Assembly: GCF_010183535.1 (NCBI RefSeq)
Contig: NC_071331.1
Span: 19,406,001 to 19,470,000 of the forward strand
Length of the DNA stretch: 64,000 bases
Reading direction: 5' to 3'
From: Caenorhabditis remanei
Taxonomy: Eukaryota; Nematoda; Chromadorea; Rhabditida; Rhabditidae
Positions 55,251-64,000 of this stretch are shown piece after piece. Both the position numbers and the translations under genes were made by a program. The first letter of the stretch is position 1. Each line of letters starts with the position of its first letter. A model generated the notes under the pieces. The model had not been told where the DNA came from and did not search any database. It saw only the letters and a program-made list of their open reading frames with translations.

Positions 55251-55794
55251 CACTGTTTCTACAATGCTTCATAGCTTTTACAATTCTTTTGTTTTAATGC
55301 TATTTTTACGAGCGTTGCGAACTGTGCCGAGCTTAAAAAACATGAAAAATAATTCTATGAAGTCAAATACTTCAAATATCATATTACTGAGACCGAAAAA
55401 TTAGGGAATTTTTTTTCGCTATTGCAATATCAAATTTGAGAATTGTTCCAGAAAGTAGATATTTGAAACAGTAAATGTTCTTGTGAACATTCATTTTTGA
55501 AACTGGAACTCTAGTATTTGCAACACTGGAGTAGAAAAATTGTGAAAGAATATAAAGAAAAGTCGAAACGGTTTTTTCTCTTTTTTCTCTCTTGTTTTTC
55601 CTTATCTACTACACAAAAACGCCCACTGCCAGGTTGAACTTTTTTGAAACGGGGAAAATATTTAGCATCGTGTAAAAAGCGACGCAACATTGAGTGAATT
55701 TCAACAAAAAACTCAACTTTTTGTGAAACAGTAAAAGAAATCTTTCAAAATTTATATATTTACTGAATCACTATTTCTCAGTTCTCAAATCTTT

Positions 55795-55937
55795 TATTAG
55801 CACATCACGTTTCTTTTAACCGCGCTCTACCGAAACCGAAGAAAATTGTGTGTGAAATTGAGAGACTCGGAGAAAAAGAGACATTTTTCTAAGGCATTTC
55901 GGTGGAGCGCAGTTGTAAGAACTGTGTCGAGCTAATA
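55795..55937 (+). mobile_element. ~140-bp palindromic MITE, copy 17
   Basis: Complete. Duplicated with its flank (ACTATTTCTCAGTTCTCAAA) as copy 19 at 58,092. Confidence 0.87.
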
Positions 55938-56419
55938 CGACAAATTTTAAACTAAAATTTTCAAGGGTGTAATATCTTTTACTCTTTCAAACACTACTGA
56001 AAATAAAATGTTCCGGCTAACAGCAATGAAATGCGATAATTTTCTCAAATAGAAAAAAACATGCTCACATGAAATTCGGAATATACTTACTGTTTCAAAA
56101 CAAGTATTTGAATTAATTATGATAGTCTATGAGAATTTCTTGTAGCAGTTATTTGCCTCTCTTTAAGTCTCGAGTATGGTCCCGGTAGGTAGTTAGTTAC
56201 AGCTTTGAAAATTTCATAAAACGTTTTATGTGTGCAAAACAAATACATAATTTAGAAACCCTGCTCAGGGTTACTGTGGTACCACATCAAATATCAACGT
56301 TTACATTTATAAATTTGAAGAAAAGTTATTTTTTCAAAGTATGTACTATTTCACTAATCACAAAAGAAATTTCCATTTTTATAAGAAGGAGTTTTTATAG
56401 TACATATATGAAACATACC

Positions 56420-56990
56420 AATTTACTTGAAAAGGCGAAATATTTTTCCTGTTTCAAAAAATTAGAAAATAATTGTTTATAAAGTTTCATCATTGCTCGA
56501 AATGGTCAAATTGTTACTAACTTGAAACTAGTCATTTTTCAAATATTCTTGTTTTCCGCTGTAAAAACTCTCCGTTTCAAAAGTTCTTGAAAACAAGTTG
56601 ACCAGTTTGAAAGCTGATTTTTTTTTACTGTCGTCATTTTTCGTATTCGTTTTCTCAAAAACAACTGTTTCAAAATCAATTTTGTAAAAGTTGGTGATTT
56701 TGACTAAAGCCGTTCACAGAAATCTAGAATTTATCAAATTCGGTTATGACACAATGAGTTCAAGTTTCCCAAATGGTCAGTAGGATTTAATTCTTTTCAA
56801 TATGGAAAACATTTAAAATAAAGTTGAAAGAGTATACAATGGGGAACTTTCCAGACAAAGCAAAACTAATTTTACTGAAACAGTAATATTTTTACTGTTT
56901 CAAAAAGTTTGAAAATTATTTCATAACAGAATAGTTTTGTTGCGCAGTGTATTAGTATGCTGATTGGAATTTTAGATTTGTTACTCTTTC
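56420..56990 (+). repeat. Tandem duplication unit 1 (pairs with 57,180-57,660)
   Basis: Shared GAAATATTTTTCCTG, ACCAGTTTGAAA.CTG and ACTAATTTTACTGAAACAGTAA. Confidence 0.82.
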
Positions 56991-57093
56991 ATCTGCGCTC
57001 CACCGAAATGCCCTTAAAAAATGCCGCTTTTTCTTGAGTCTCTCAATTTCGCACACAATTTTTTGGGTTTCGGTAGAGCGCGGTTGTGAGCAG
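56991..57093 (-). mobile_element. ~140-bp palindromic MITE, copy 18 (ends lost)
   Basis: Starts TCTGCGCTCCACCGAAATGC and ends GCGGTTGTGAGCAG; outer ends missing. Confidence 0.8.
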
Positions 57094-57179
57094 TTTCATT
57101 TTCACAAAACACAAAAGAAAATTATTTTTTCCAAAAAAGAAATTTATGTGGCAATATGCAGAAGATCATTTTCCTTCAA

Positions 57180-57660
57180 AAATGAAATATTTTTCCTGCT
57201 TCAAAAAAATTAGGAAATAATTTTGTATAACTTTACATTATTACCATTTGTTAGTATCTTTCAACTAGTCACTCTTCAAATATTTTAGGTTTCCACTGTT
57301 AAAATTTTCTATTTCAAAAGTTTTTGAAGACAAATCTACCAGTTTGAAATCTGCTTTGTTTTGTTCTCGTCATATTTTCTTTTAAAAAAATACTGTTGCA
57401 AAGCAAATTTTTGAGAAAAATTATGATTTTGACAACAGTGGTTCATAGAAATCTAGAATTTCTAGAATTTTTTCTGTTTCCAAATGGAAAGTAGGATTTC
57501 TTCTTCATGGAAAACATTTCAATTAATGTTGCAAGTCAGGGAGAGGAATAATAGGGAAGTTTCCTAACAAAGCGAAACTAATTTTACTGAAACAGTAACA
57601 ATTATTACTCTTTCAAAGAGTTTGAAATTAGTTTTATAACAGAATGGTTTTGTTTATTAG
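57180..57660 (+). repeat. Tandem duplication unit 2
   Basis: Partner of 56,420-56,990. The divergent core pair 56,876/56,895 is reduced here to one exact core (57,588) plus CTCTTTCA. The two units are separated by MITE copy 18. Confidence 0.82.
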
Positions 57661-58091
57661 TATGTAACTGTAGTAATCAAAAGTAGTTTATAAAACCTTT
57701 TTTTGAAGGTGCAATAATAGTGAAACGTCAAATTTGAATTTAAATTTAAATAAAACAACTTTTTCCTTTTTCAAAGTGTTAATGAGACATTTTCACTTCA
57801 ATAGTTCGAAGTAACAACTTTTTGATATTTGACTAACATCGTCGCCTTCTCAGAAAACTTTTACTGTTTCAAATGCTATAAATCATATTTCTCATTTCTG
57901 AAATACCCATTGCTGATGGCAGAAGAGTTACTGTTGCAAAGAACTTTTGAATATAACGGTATTTAGTTTGAAGATAGTAAAAACTGGAATTAATAACCAA
58001 TCCAAGATAAATATAGACATTCGTGATTCATATAAAGGCACAATTTTGTAATTTGGAAAAATTGACACTATTTCTCAGTTCTCAAATCTTT

Positions 58092-58235
58092 TATTTGCAC
58101 ATCACGATTCTTACAACCTCGCTCTACCGAAACCAAACAAAATTGTGTACGAAATTAAGAGAATCAGAGAAAACGAGACATTTTTCAAGGGGACTTTGGT
58201 GAAACGCAGTTGTATGAACTGTGCCAAGCTAATAT
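58092..58235 (+). mobile_element. ~140-bp palindromic MITE, copy 19
   Basis: CTCTACC arm first, diverged right arm (TGGTGAAACGCAG). Duplicate of copy 17 with flank. Confidence 0.82.
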
Positions 58236-59109
58236 TGAAAACAATTTTTCTGTTTCAAACCTTGAAAATAAAACTTCTAAAGTTCGTATGATGATTGGTA
58301 AATACATAGAATTTTTCCACTATTTCAAAAAACTTTGATTATTCGATCTCTTCAATAATAATCGATCAACTATTTCTAATCTTCTATGCAATTACGTGCA
58401 AAACTCCTCAATAATTTGTTTCCCACGATAATCTTCTCATTCAAAAGAAGAGATGACTTTAACCCCAAAAATCAAACACTTATTCTCACAAGGTTTCATT
58501 CATTTTTTTCCGAGAAAAAGATTCGGAAAACGGAGAAAAAAAGGGGGAGGGGGGAAGTCGAGTCAATTTATCAAAAGAGGAAATGAAGAAGACGAATCGG
58601 CGGAAAAAAAGAGAAGGTGTCCTTTTTCTTCTTATTTTTAAAGAAAGTGTGTTGTGCACTTGCTATTAGTTTTCTGTTTCAATGGTTTCTTAATTATCTG
58701 GGGGTAATCTGAAAGTGATATCTAGCAAGTAGGTCCTCTATTTTTCCTATTTCAAAAGTTTGATTCAAAAAGCTTACTGTTTCGGAAAACAAACATAAAT
58801 TTACTGTTTCATAAATTTTTCTCATCTTGCTTCGATACTTTTCGAACGATTCGAAGTCCTTTTTATATTCGTTATCCCTCATTTTCCATTTTATACTTGA
58901 AATTATAAAAAAAAATGTTCCAAATACTTATTAGTCTCCTACAGAGCCAATAATTGTCTGAGAATATTTTTTCCTGTTTCAAAAAGTTCTGTAAAAACAT
59001 TAGGTGTATCATCATTGCTCAATATTGAAATTGAAGATTGAAACTTCTGAAAAATTGCTTGCTGTTCCAGATTGGTTCAATGTGTTATAGAGATTCGACA
59101 AGGCTTTAC

Positions 59110-59300
59110 TGCGAGATAGAAATAGTAGACAATCTTTTCTCGATTACAGTTTCAGCAAATCTGCATAACTTTGTTAATTCCGGAGTTCATAGAAAACCGT
59201 ATCATCTAGACATTATGTACAGTAAAATTATTATGAAATTACTGTTTCATTAGTTTTTGATGATTCAGTTTAGTTTTACATAAAATATTTACTGTTTCGA
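59110..59300 (+). repeat. Local duplication unit 2
   Basis: Partner of 55,050-55,250; includes the exact core at 59,242. Confidence 0.8.
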
Positions 59301-59456
59301 ATGAGTTTGAAGTTACTAGTTGATTGAAACATTTGGTTCTCCTCTTAATTTGTAAAGAAAACAAAACCACTTCGAGTGTCCTGTTTGTGAGGCTTCACAA
59401 GAAAGACCCAAAAATATTATTTACTGTTTCAACTAATTTTGAAAGTAATTTGTGGT

Positions 59457-59520
59457 ATTTATTTATTTATTTAAATACGTCCGTGAAAATACGTACTAGG
59501 GTCAAGGGGGTATAAAATTA
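59457..59520 (-). mobile_element. Possible LINE 3' fragment with TTTA tail
   Basis: (ATTT)n at 59,457-59,480 followed by ACGTCCGTGAAAATACG...TCAAGGGGGT; resembles the tail end of the CR1-type LINE in structure only. Confidence 0.35.
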
Positions 59521-59530
59521 TGCTCTGACA

Positions 59531-59661
59531 CTATTAGCTCGACACAGTTCTTACAACTGCGCTCCACCGAAATCCCTTTTTTTCTCTGAGTCTCTCAATT
59601 TCGCACACTATTTTCTTTGATTTCTCAAGAGCGCGGTTGTGAGAAGCGTGCCGTGCTAATA
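59531..59661 (-). mobile_element. ~140-bp palindromic MITE, copy 20
   Basis: CTCCACC arm first, short central deletion, ends CTATTAGCTCGACAC and GCCGTGCTAATAC. Confidence 0.86.
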
Positions 59662-60144
59662 CTGTCTCAATTTTAATTCAAATCACTTATTTTTTCTAGT
59701 AACTCTGCTCCATATCCACTCCCCAAGTCCCTCCGTTCCCCTCCTTCATCTCCATCTTTCCAACATTCAATCCGTCAAAAATCCTGTTTTCTTTCCCACA
59801 TAAATTGTAGTTTTAAGACGGAAATCATTTTCGTAAAAGGAAAATCCAAAAAATTGTGTTCTGAAGAAAAAAAAGTAGTTGAAATTGTAGGTTCCCTTCG
59901 AGAAGAAGGGAGGAGCTGTCACTCAAATCCATTTCATTTATTGAGTTAGGAGAGAGATGGGACACTTTTCGAAATGAATTCTGTTACGAGTAGTAATTCC
60001 TTCTAGAAATGTCAATATCAATGGAAAAGTGTATGGTAGAGTTCGATAAGAAAGTTGAAAAAAATTTGAAACAGAAAAATTCTACTGTTTCAAAAATTAA
60101 GCAATTTTTTTTGTTTGAAATAGTTAGCTACTCAGTGGCAATTA

Positions 60145-60424
60145 TTATTAGCCGAGCAAATTTGTTACAACTGCGCCCCGCCGCAAACGAGAGAGTATCG
60201 GCGAGAGACGCAGATTTTTTTCTCGCGCCAACAATTATTTTCACAGTTTTTGACCTATTTTCACTATTTTTCGAAAGTTTTTATGTAATTTGTTCTTAAA
60301 AACAGCGAAAATAGGTCAAAAATGGTAAAAATATTTGCTCGCGCGAGAAAAAATTCTGCGTCTCTCACCGATACTCTCTTGTTTGCGGTGGGGCACAGTT
60401 GTAAGAGGGGATGGGCCGCTAATA
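60145..60424. mobile_element. 280-bp variant relative of the palindromic MITE
   Basis: The arm tips (TTACAACTGCGCCCCGCCGC and complement) resemble the CTCCACC arm of the family. The arms extend to about 130 bp with AACGAGAGAGTATCGG and TTTTTGACCTATTTTC. Copy A (about 26,625) lacks it. Confidence 0.75.
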
Positions 60425-60720
60425 TACAACTTCAAACTTATTTCTTTATGTATGTTCCGTGAAATGTTTAGTCATTTCTAGTATCCTAAAACATTCTCAA
60501 GTTCACTTTCACAGTTTGTGATATCAATGAAACAGTATTTTTTCTAAAAATTTTCACGTGACTAAAAGGGGAGGGGCTTAACTTGCTCCTTCCACTTTGG
60601 CATTAGCGTCGCATGGTTTTGTTGCGCCTTCTTTTTAGACCGTTTCCTAAAATTAAGCGAAACAAAATACTGAACTGAATGGTTCCTAACTTTGTTTAAA
60701 AGTGGATAAACAGATAAATT

Positions 60721-60863
60721 ATTATCTCGGTACAACTCATACAACTGCGCTCCACCGAAATCTCCATGAGAAATGACTCGTTTTCTCTGAGTCTCTCAAT
60801 TTCACACACTATTTTCTTCGGTTTCGATAGAGCGCGGTTGTAAGAACTGTCCCGAGCTAATTA
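60721..60863 (-). mobile_element. ~140-bp palindromic MITE, copy 21
   Basis: CTCCACC arm first; ends ATTATCTCGGTAC and CCGAGCTAATTAG. Absent at the matching point of copy A (about 26,840), so it inserted after the duplication or was lost there. Confidence 0.86.
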
Positions 60864-61535
60864 GCTGCCGCGGTAAAAAGTGTGCGGCATGTTGCAAAAG
60901 TAGGAGGAGCTAAGACACATCCCTGCTTTACTTTCCTAGATGTAAAATTTTAGAGGTTTTCCAAACAAAGTCAATGTTTATAGATTAACCCGGGCTAAGT
61001 TATAATTTTGATGAAACAGTAATTTTTTTTGAAGTTTTAATGTTCTAAAACTTCTTGAAAATACATTTTAAACAGATTTACTTACAATGATTCGGATAAA
61101 CATATATTTTGATTTTCATGTTTTTACAACTCACTAATATCATAATTTCAAAATATAAAATCTAGCATTCACTTGAAACATTAATCAGAAAAAATTTTTT
61201 TAACCGATATTTTAGGAATCACGAACATACGAGTAGCCAATCTTCTTCCTATTAATACTTTACTGTACAAATAATAAATCTTCTTGAAACAGTAAAAAAT
61301 CGCTGTTTCAAAAATTAATTGTAAAGAAAAAATTCATTGTAAAGGTAATGTAAGGCACAGCGGACATCAGAGATAGTTTCCAATAAAACATAATTTTTGC
61401 GAGAAAACTGAAAATTTGGAAGTCCTTTGCAACTTCTTTGCGCCGCAGTTGAATTCCATTTTTGATCTGCTTTTGTTGTTGCGAAATTAAGGAAAAATAG
61501 TTGTCTTTTTGAAAATTTTCCGTAAAAATCCAGCT

Positions 61536-61672
61536 TGATAGCACACTTCTTACAACCGCGCTCTACCGAAACCCAAAAATTGTGTGCGAAATTGAGAGAC
61601 TTAGAGAAAACGAGTCATTTTTCAAGGAGATTTCGGTGGAGCGCAGTTGTAAGAACTGTGCCGGGCTGATAT
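61536..61672 (+). mobile_element. ~140-bp palindromic MITE, copy 22
   Basis: CTCTACC arm first, left tip lost; same position as copy 8 in duplication copy A, so it predates the duplication. Confidence 0.86.
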
Positions 61673-62507
61673 ATGGAAGACATAATATATAATTTTTGAA
61701 ACAATAAAACAAGTATGTCTCATCCTGTTTCCAGACATCCCTCCCCCATTTCCTGTTCCATTTTCCATTTACTTCTCATCAAAAATTCCTCGAAACTCTC
61801 CCTCTCCCCCATCCACCCTCAATAAAATGTTCTAGCAAATTCCCCCCTAAAAAGAGTCGAAAAGTTGAAAATCTCCTCTTTTTGTCTCAAAAGTGCTCCC
61901 AATGGAACTCATTCATTGCCTTCTCTCCCCCTCTTTTCCTCTTTTTCTCACCAGAAATTTCTCAGTTTTTTTGTTTCAATATTTTCTGATTTTTGGTGCT
62001 CCTATTCTATTCCTTTTGATTCATAAGATTTCTCTCACATATTCTTCTTTTTTCTGACGTTTTTACCCTCCGGCGGCGCAAAAAGAGATTTCTTCTTTTC
62101 AAAAAGATTCCTTTCAGTAGAATACTCGCTTCCCTTTTTCCATATATCTATTCAATACTTGTCTAGGTGTCAAATTTTGTTGTCTTCCGCTCCAAAAAGT
62201 GAGAATTCCGTTTTGGGATGAGGTAAAAATATCACTGTTTCACACGATATTTTTCCACAGCTTATTAATTTTTGATAGACCTTTCATCGTCATAATTTTA
62301 GTACATTCTTCCGCAAATCAGAAGAGATTAAATTTGAAAGTAACGAAATGCCTCAGTTTCATAAAATGCGGTTTTGAAACGTCCGGAGCCACTATACAAT
62401 ACCAAAAACCGCCTTTGAAAATGTTTTTCAAAATATAGCTAGAAAACCGACGTTGATAATGACCTACAATTTTCTTACTTCTCAGAAACAGCAACTCAAA
62501 AATTACC

Positions 62508-62886
62508 ATAGTTGTCAAGGCCCGGCCCGGCCCGGCAAGGCCCGGCAAGGCCCGAAGGCCCGGGCCGGGCCGGGCCGGGCCGGTAGAAAATTTTCAAGGC
62601 CCGGCCCGGCCCGAAGGCCCGGCTTCAAAAAATGGCCCTTTTTTTCCCAATTTTTTTTCTCGAAATTTTTTCAATTTTTCATCGGAAATGTGTCCATTTT
62701 TGACTATTTTTCAGAATTTCTTCTAATTCTGACTGATAGTCGAAAATTTGACTTTTTCGCGAAAAAATTCAAAAAAATTCAAAAACTTTGAAAAAATTTG
62801 AAAATTTGACTTTCGCGCCAATTTGCCCGGGCCTTCGGGCCGGGCCTTAAGCCCGGCCCGGCCCGGGCCGGGCCTTGACAACTATG
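62508..62886. repeat. GGCCCGG hairpin element
   Basis: Ends CATAGTTGTCAAGGCCCGGC and its complement GCCGGGCCTTGACAACTATG. The left arm contains many tandem GGCCCGGC/AAGGCCCGGC units and an internal AAAATTTTCAAGGCCCGG repeat. The interior is AT-rich with TCAAAAA and TTTGAAAA words. The ORF through it (PGPARPGKARQGP) is repeat sequence. Flanks are AATTAC / AAAATTAC. Confidence 0.85.
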
Positions 62887-64000
62887 AAAATTACTGTTTC
62901 ATCAAAAACTTTTATTGACAATCTATAAATCGGATACATTTCGCAAACCCTATAAAAACAAAATAGCGAAAAAATAGTTTTGACATTACCAGCTTTGAAA
63001 TGTAAATAGTTTTTGAAAAAGGTGATTAGTGTAGATTTTTATTAATTACCAGCTTAGTCTGGCGCGTCTTTGGCGCGTTTTTTCGCGGCTACGCCACTCG
63101 AGTTCACGTGAAAACTTTTTTGATGATAATTTGTATTCTTGGAAATTAAAATGAAATGCCGAGATTGTTACAGAAATTCGGGCAAACCCCACATGTGTTT
63201 TATATAGAAGAATGATAACAAACACTTCTGTTTCAAATATTTATCAACAGTTATCTCGTCGCGTTTATATGTATTGATTTTAACATAGAAGTTTTTTTGA
63301 ACATTAGTCTTAACATGATTTTACTGATACATCATCTACAGAACATTTTGGATATCAGTTTCAAACTTTCTCATTTAAAACCGACATCAATAATAAGAAA
63401 CTCAGGAGCATGGAGAAATTCCAACACGTGGACATTAAATGAAGAGAAGAAACAATTATTTTGAAACAGTAACATTTCCAGAAGTTAGTAATTAGAAAAG
63501 CATAGAGTGAAAGTGCTCAAAAGAATAATTGAGCAATGTTTCTTTCCTTTGTTCTCGCCACACATGTGATATTTGTTGCATACAAATTTCTAACATTTTG
63601 ATACAAAACTGATCTCTGAAAATCAGTTTCATTAGCTCAAGTGAAATTATTATTTCACTGTTTCCAATCAATTAGTTCTAAAATTATTTCAATTTGGCCA
63701 GTACAATCTTGTTCTGATCAGAAATGAACTTTGATTGAATTTAGTTTGTAGACCCTAACTTTTTATAAAGTTGTGAGTTTAAACTTATGTTTTTGTTTCA
63801 AATCTACACACTTCATAATTTTTGCTGTTTCATTTGGATTAAATTTCATAAAAGATTAACCTTTTTCATTAATCGAATTTAATAAAAAAGGTTAAGATTT
63901 TGAACATCCGATTTCCGACTTACAATTAAACACAATCTACCGCATTCAAAGTATTGTTATTGCTTTTTTTGAGTCACTAGCCTTCAGAATTACGAATCAA

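Larger units (their letters stand above)
52443..56097. promoter_or_regulatory. 21U-RNA promoter cluster, 52.4-56.1 kb
   Basis: Exact cores: plus at 52443, 52874, 53066, 53512, 53983, 54431 and 56090; minus at 53488, 53646, 53955, 54074, 55464 and 55724. Pairs 53,488/53,512 and 53,955/53,983 are head to head with 16- and 20-bp gaps. Confidence 0.82.
56449..59431. promoter_or_regulatory. 21U-RNA promoter cluster, 56.4-59.4 kb
   Basis: Exact cores: plus at 56449, 56665, 56895, 57864, 58250, 58674, 58804, 58974, 59242 and 59424; minus at 56876 and 57588. Several degenerate cores (CCGTTTCA, CTGCTTCA, CTATTTCA) sit at positions where the tandem partner has an exact core. Confidence 0.8.
60067..63832. 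promoter_or_regulatory. 21U-RNA promoter cluster, copy B right part
   Basis: Exact cores: plus at 60085, 61303, 62235, 62894, 63228 and 63825; minus at 60067, 60528, 61012, 61285 and 63462. Head-to-head pairs: 60,067/60,085 and 61,285/61,303, each with a 10-bp gap. Most correspond to copy A cores (26,953, 27,187/27,221, 29,245, 30,201, 30,274). Confidence 0.83.
60480..63900. repeat. Segmental duplication copy B, blocks 2-4
   Basis: Aligns in order with copy A 26,700-27,620, 28,778-29,393, 29,652-30,287 and 30,833-31,300. Landmarks include CCATCCACCCTCAATAAAAT (28,899/61,812) and CAGAAGTTAGTAA.TAGAAAAGCATA (30,841/63,480). Confidence 0.85.

Noticed and set aside
62453..62791. 112-aa ORF rich in PGPARPG
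   Set aside because: Translation of the GGCCCGG hairpin.
23980..63825. Near-match octamers (CTGTTCCA, CCGTTTCA, ATTGTTTCA, ACAGTTTCA, CTGTTTCC/G/T)
   Set aside because: Not counted as cores. Many look like decayed sites because the duplicate copy has an exact core, but I could not score them with a full motif matrix.
1..64000. CRISPR array, bacterial operon or phage features
   Set aside because: The sequence is eukaryotic with spliced genes; repeats are dispersed and not regularly spaced.

Overview
The window is nematode nuclear DNA, almost certainly from a Caenorhabditis species. The evidence is AT-rich sequence, short introns with GTRAGT donors and TTTTCAG acceptors, SL-type operon spacing, nematode F-box genes, and the gene order mes-6 / small protein / cks-1, followed further on by cGMP-dependent protein kinase exons. 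As I recall it, this is the order of the C. elegans C09G4 locus on chromosome IV. I cannot name the species.

Layout. 1-9.8 kb: a minus-strand gene for a proline-rich, acidic, low-complexity protein (five exons reconstructed, phases agree). A 41-codon plus-strand gene (2621-2846) sits in one of its introns, with many inverted-repeat elements. 9.83-10.75 kb: a divergent promoter region. 10.75-14.99 kb: a three-gene operon of mes-6 (EED/ESC WD40 subunit of PRC2), a 76-aa protein and cks-1. An 801-bp foldback transposon carrying tRNA-like arms lies in one mes-6 intron. 15.4-20.2 kb: a 540-bp palindrome, then two tandem paralogous coiled-coil genes. The first is split by a 300-bp MITE in its last exon; the two share a nearly identical 3' end. 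21.2-23.3 kb: an F-box/FBA gene.

24.2-64 kb is the striking part. It has almost no coding sequence but is packed with the octamer CTGTTTCA and its complement. This is the core of the Ruby motif, the promoter element of nematode 21U-RNA (type I piRNA) genes. By eye I count about 127 exact copies in the window (79 plus, 48 minus). About 117 lie between 24,207 and 63,832, roughly one per 340 bp, none in coding sequence. About two or three would be expected by chance at this base composition. I read this as a 21U-RNA gene cluster that starts abruptly downstream of the F-box gene. At least six head-to-head core pairs look like bidirectional promoters. Several motifs are followed about 39-43 nt downstream by the expected YRNT start signal.

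Much of the cluster is an old direct segmental duplication: copy A about 23.9-31.3 kb, copy B about 47.6-63.9 kb. Individual 21U promoters have been kept or lost, and transposons inserted, in one copy only. Exons of a PKG (pkg-2-like) gene, 36.2-46.3 kb, are embedded in the cluster. One has an apparent 1-nt deletion inside the first cyclic-nucleotide-binding domain, and a 5'-truncated CR1-type LINE (34.4-36.2 kb) abuts the leucine-zipper exon.

Dispersed repeats include 22 copies plus one variant of a ~140-bp imperfect palindrome, TNA-TSD (Harbinger/Tourist-like) and TA-TSD foldbacks, a solo LTR with a perfect 5-bp target duplication, and GGCCCGG hairpins. Functional links are inferred: MES-6 and 21U-RNAs both act in germline silencing, but nothing in the sequence shows that they work together here.
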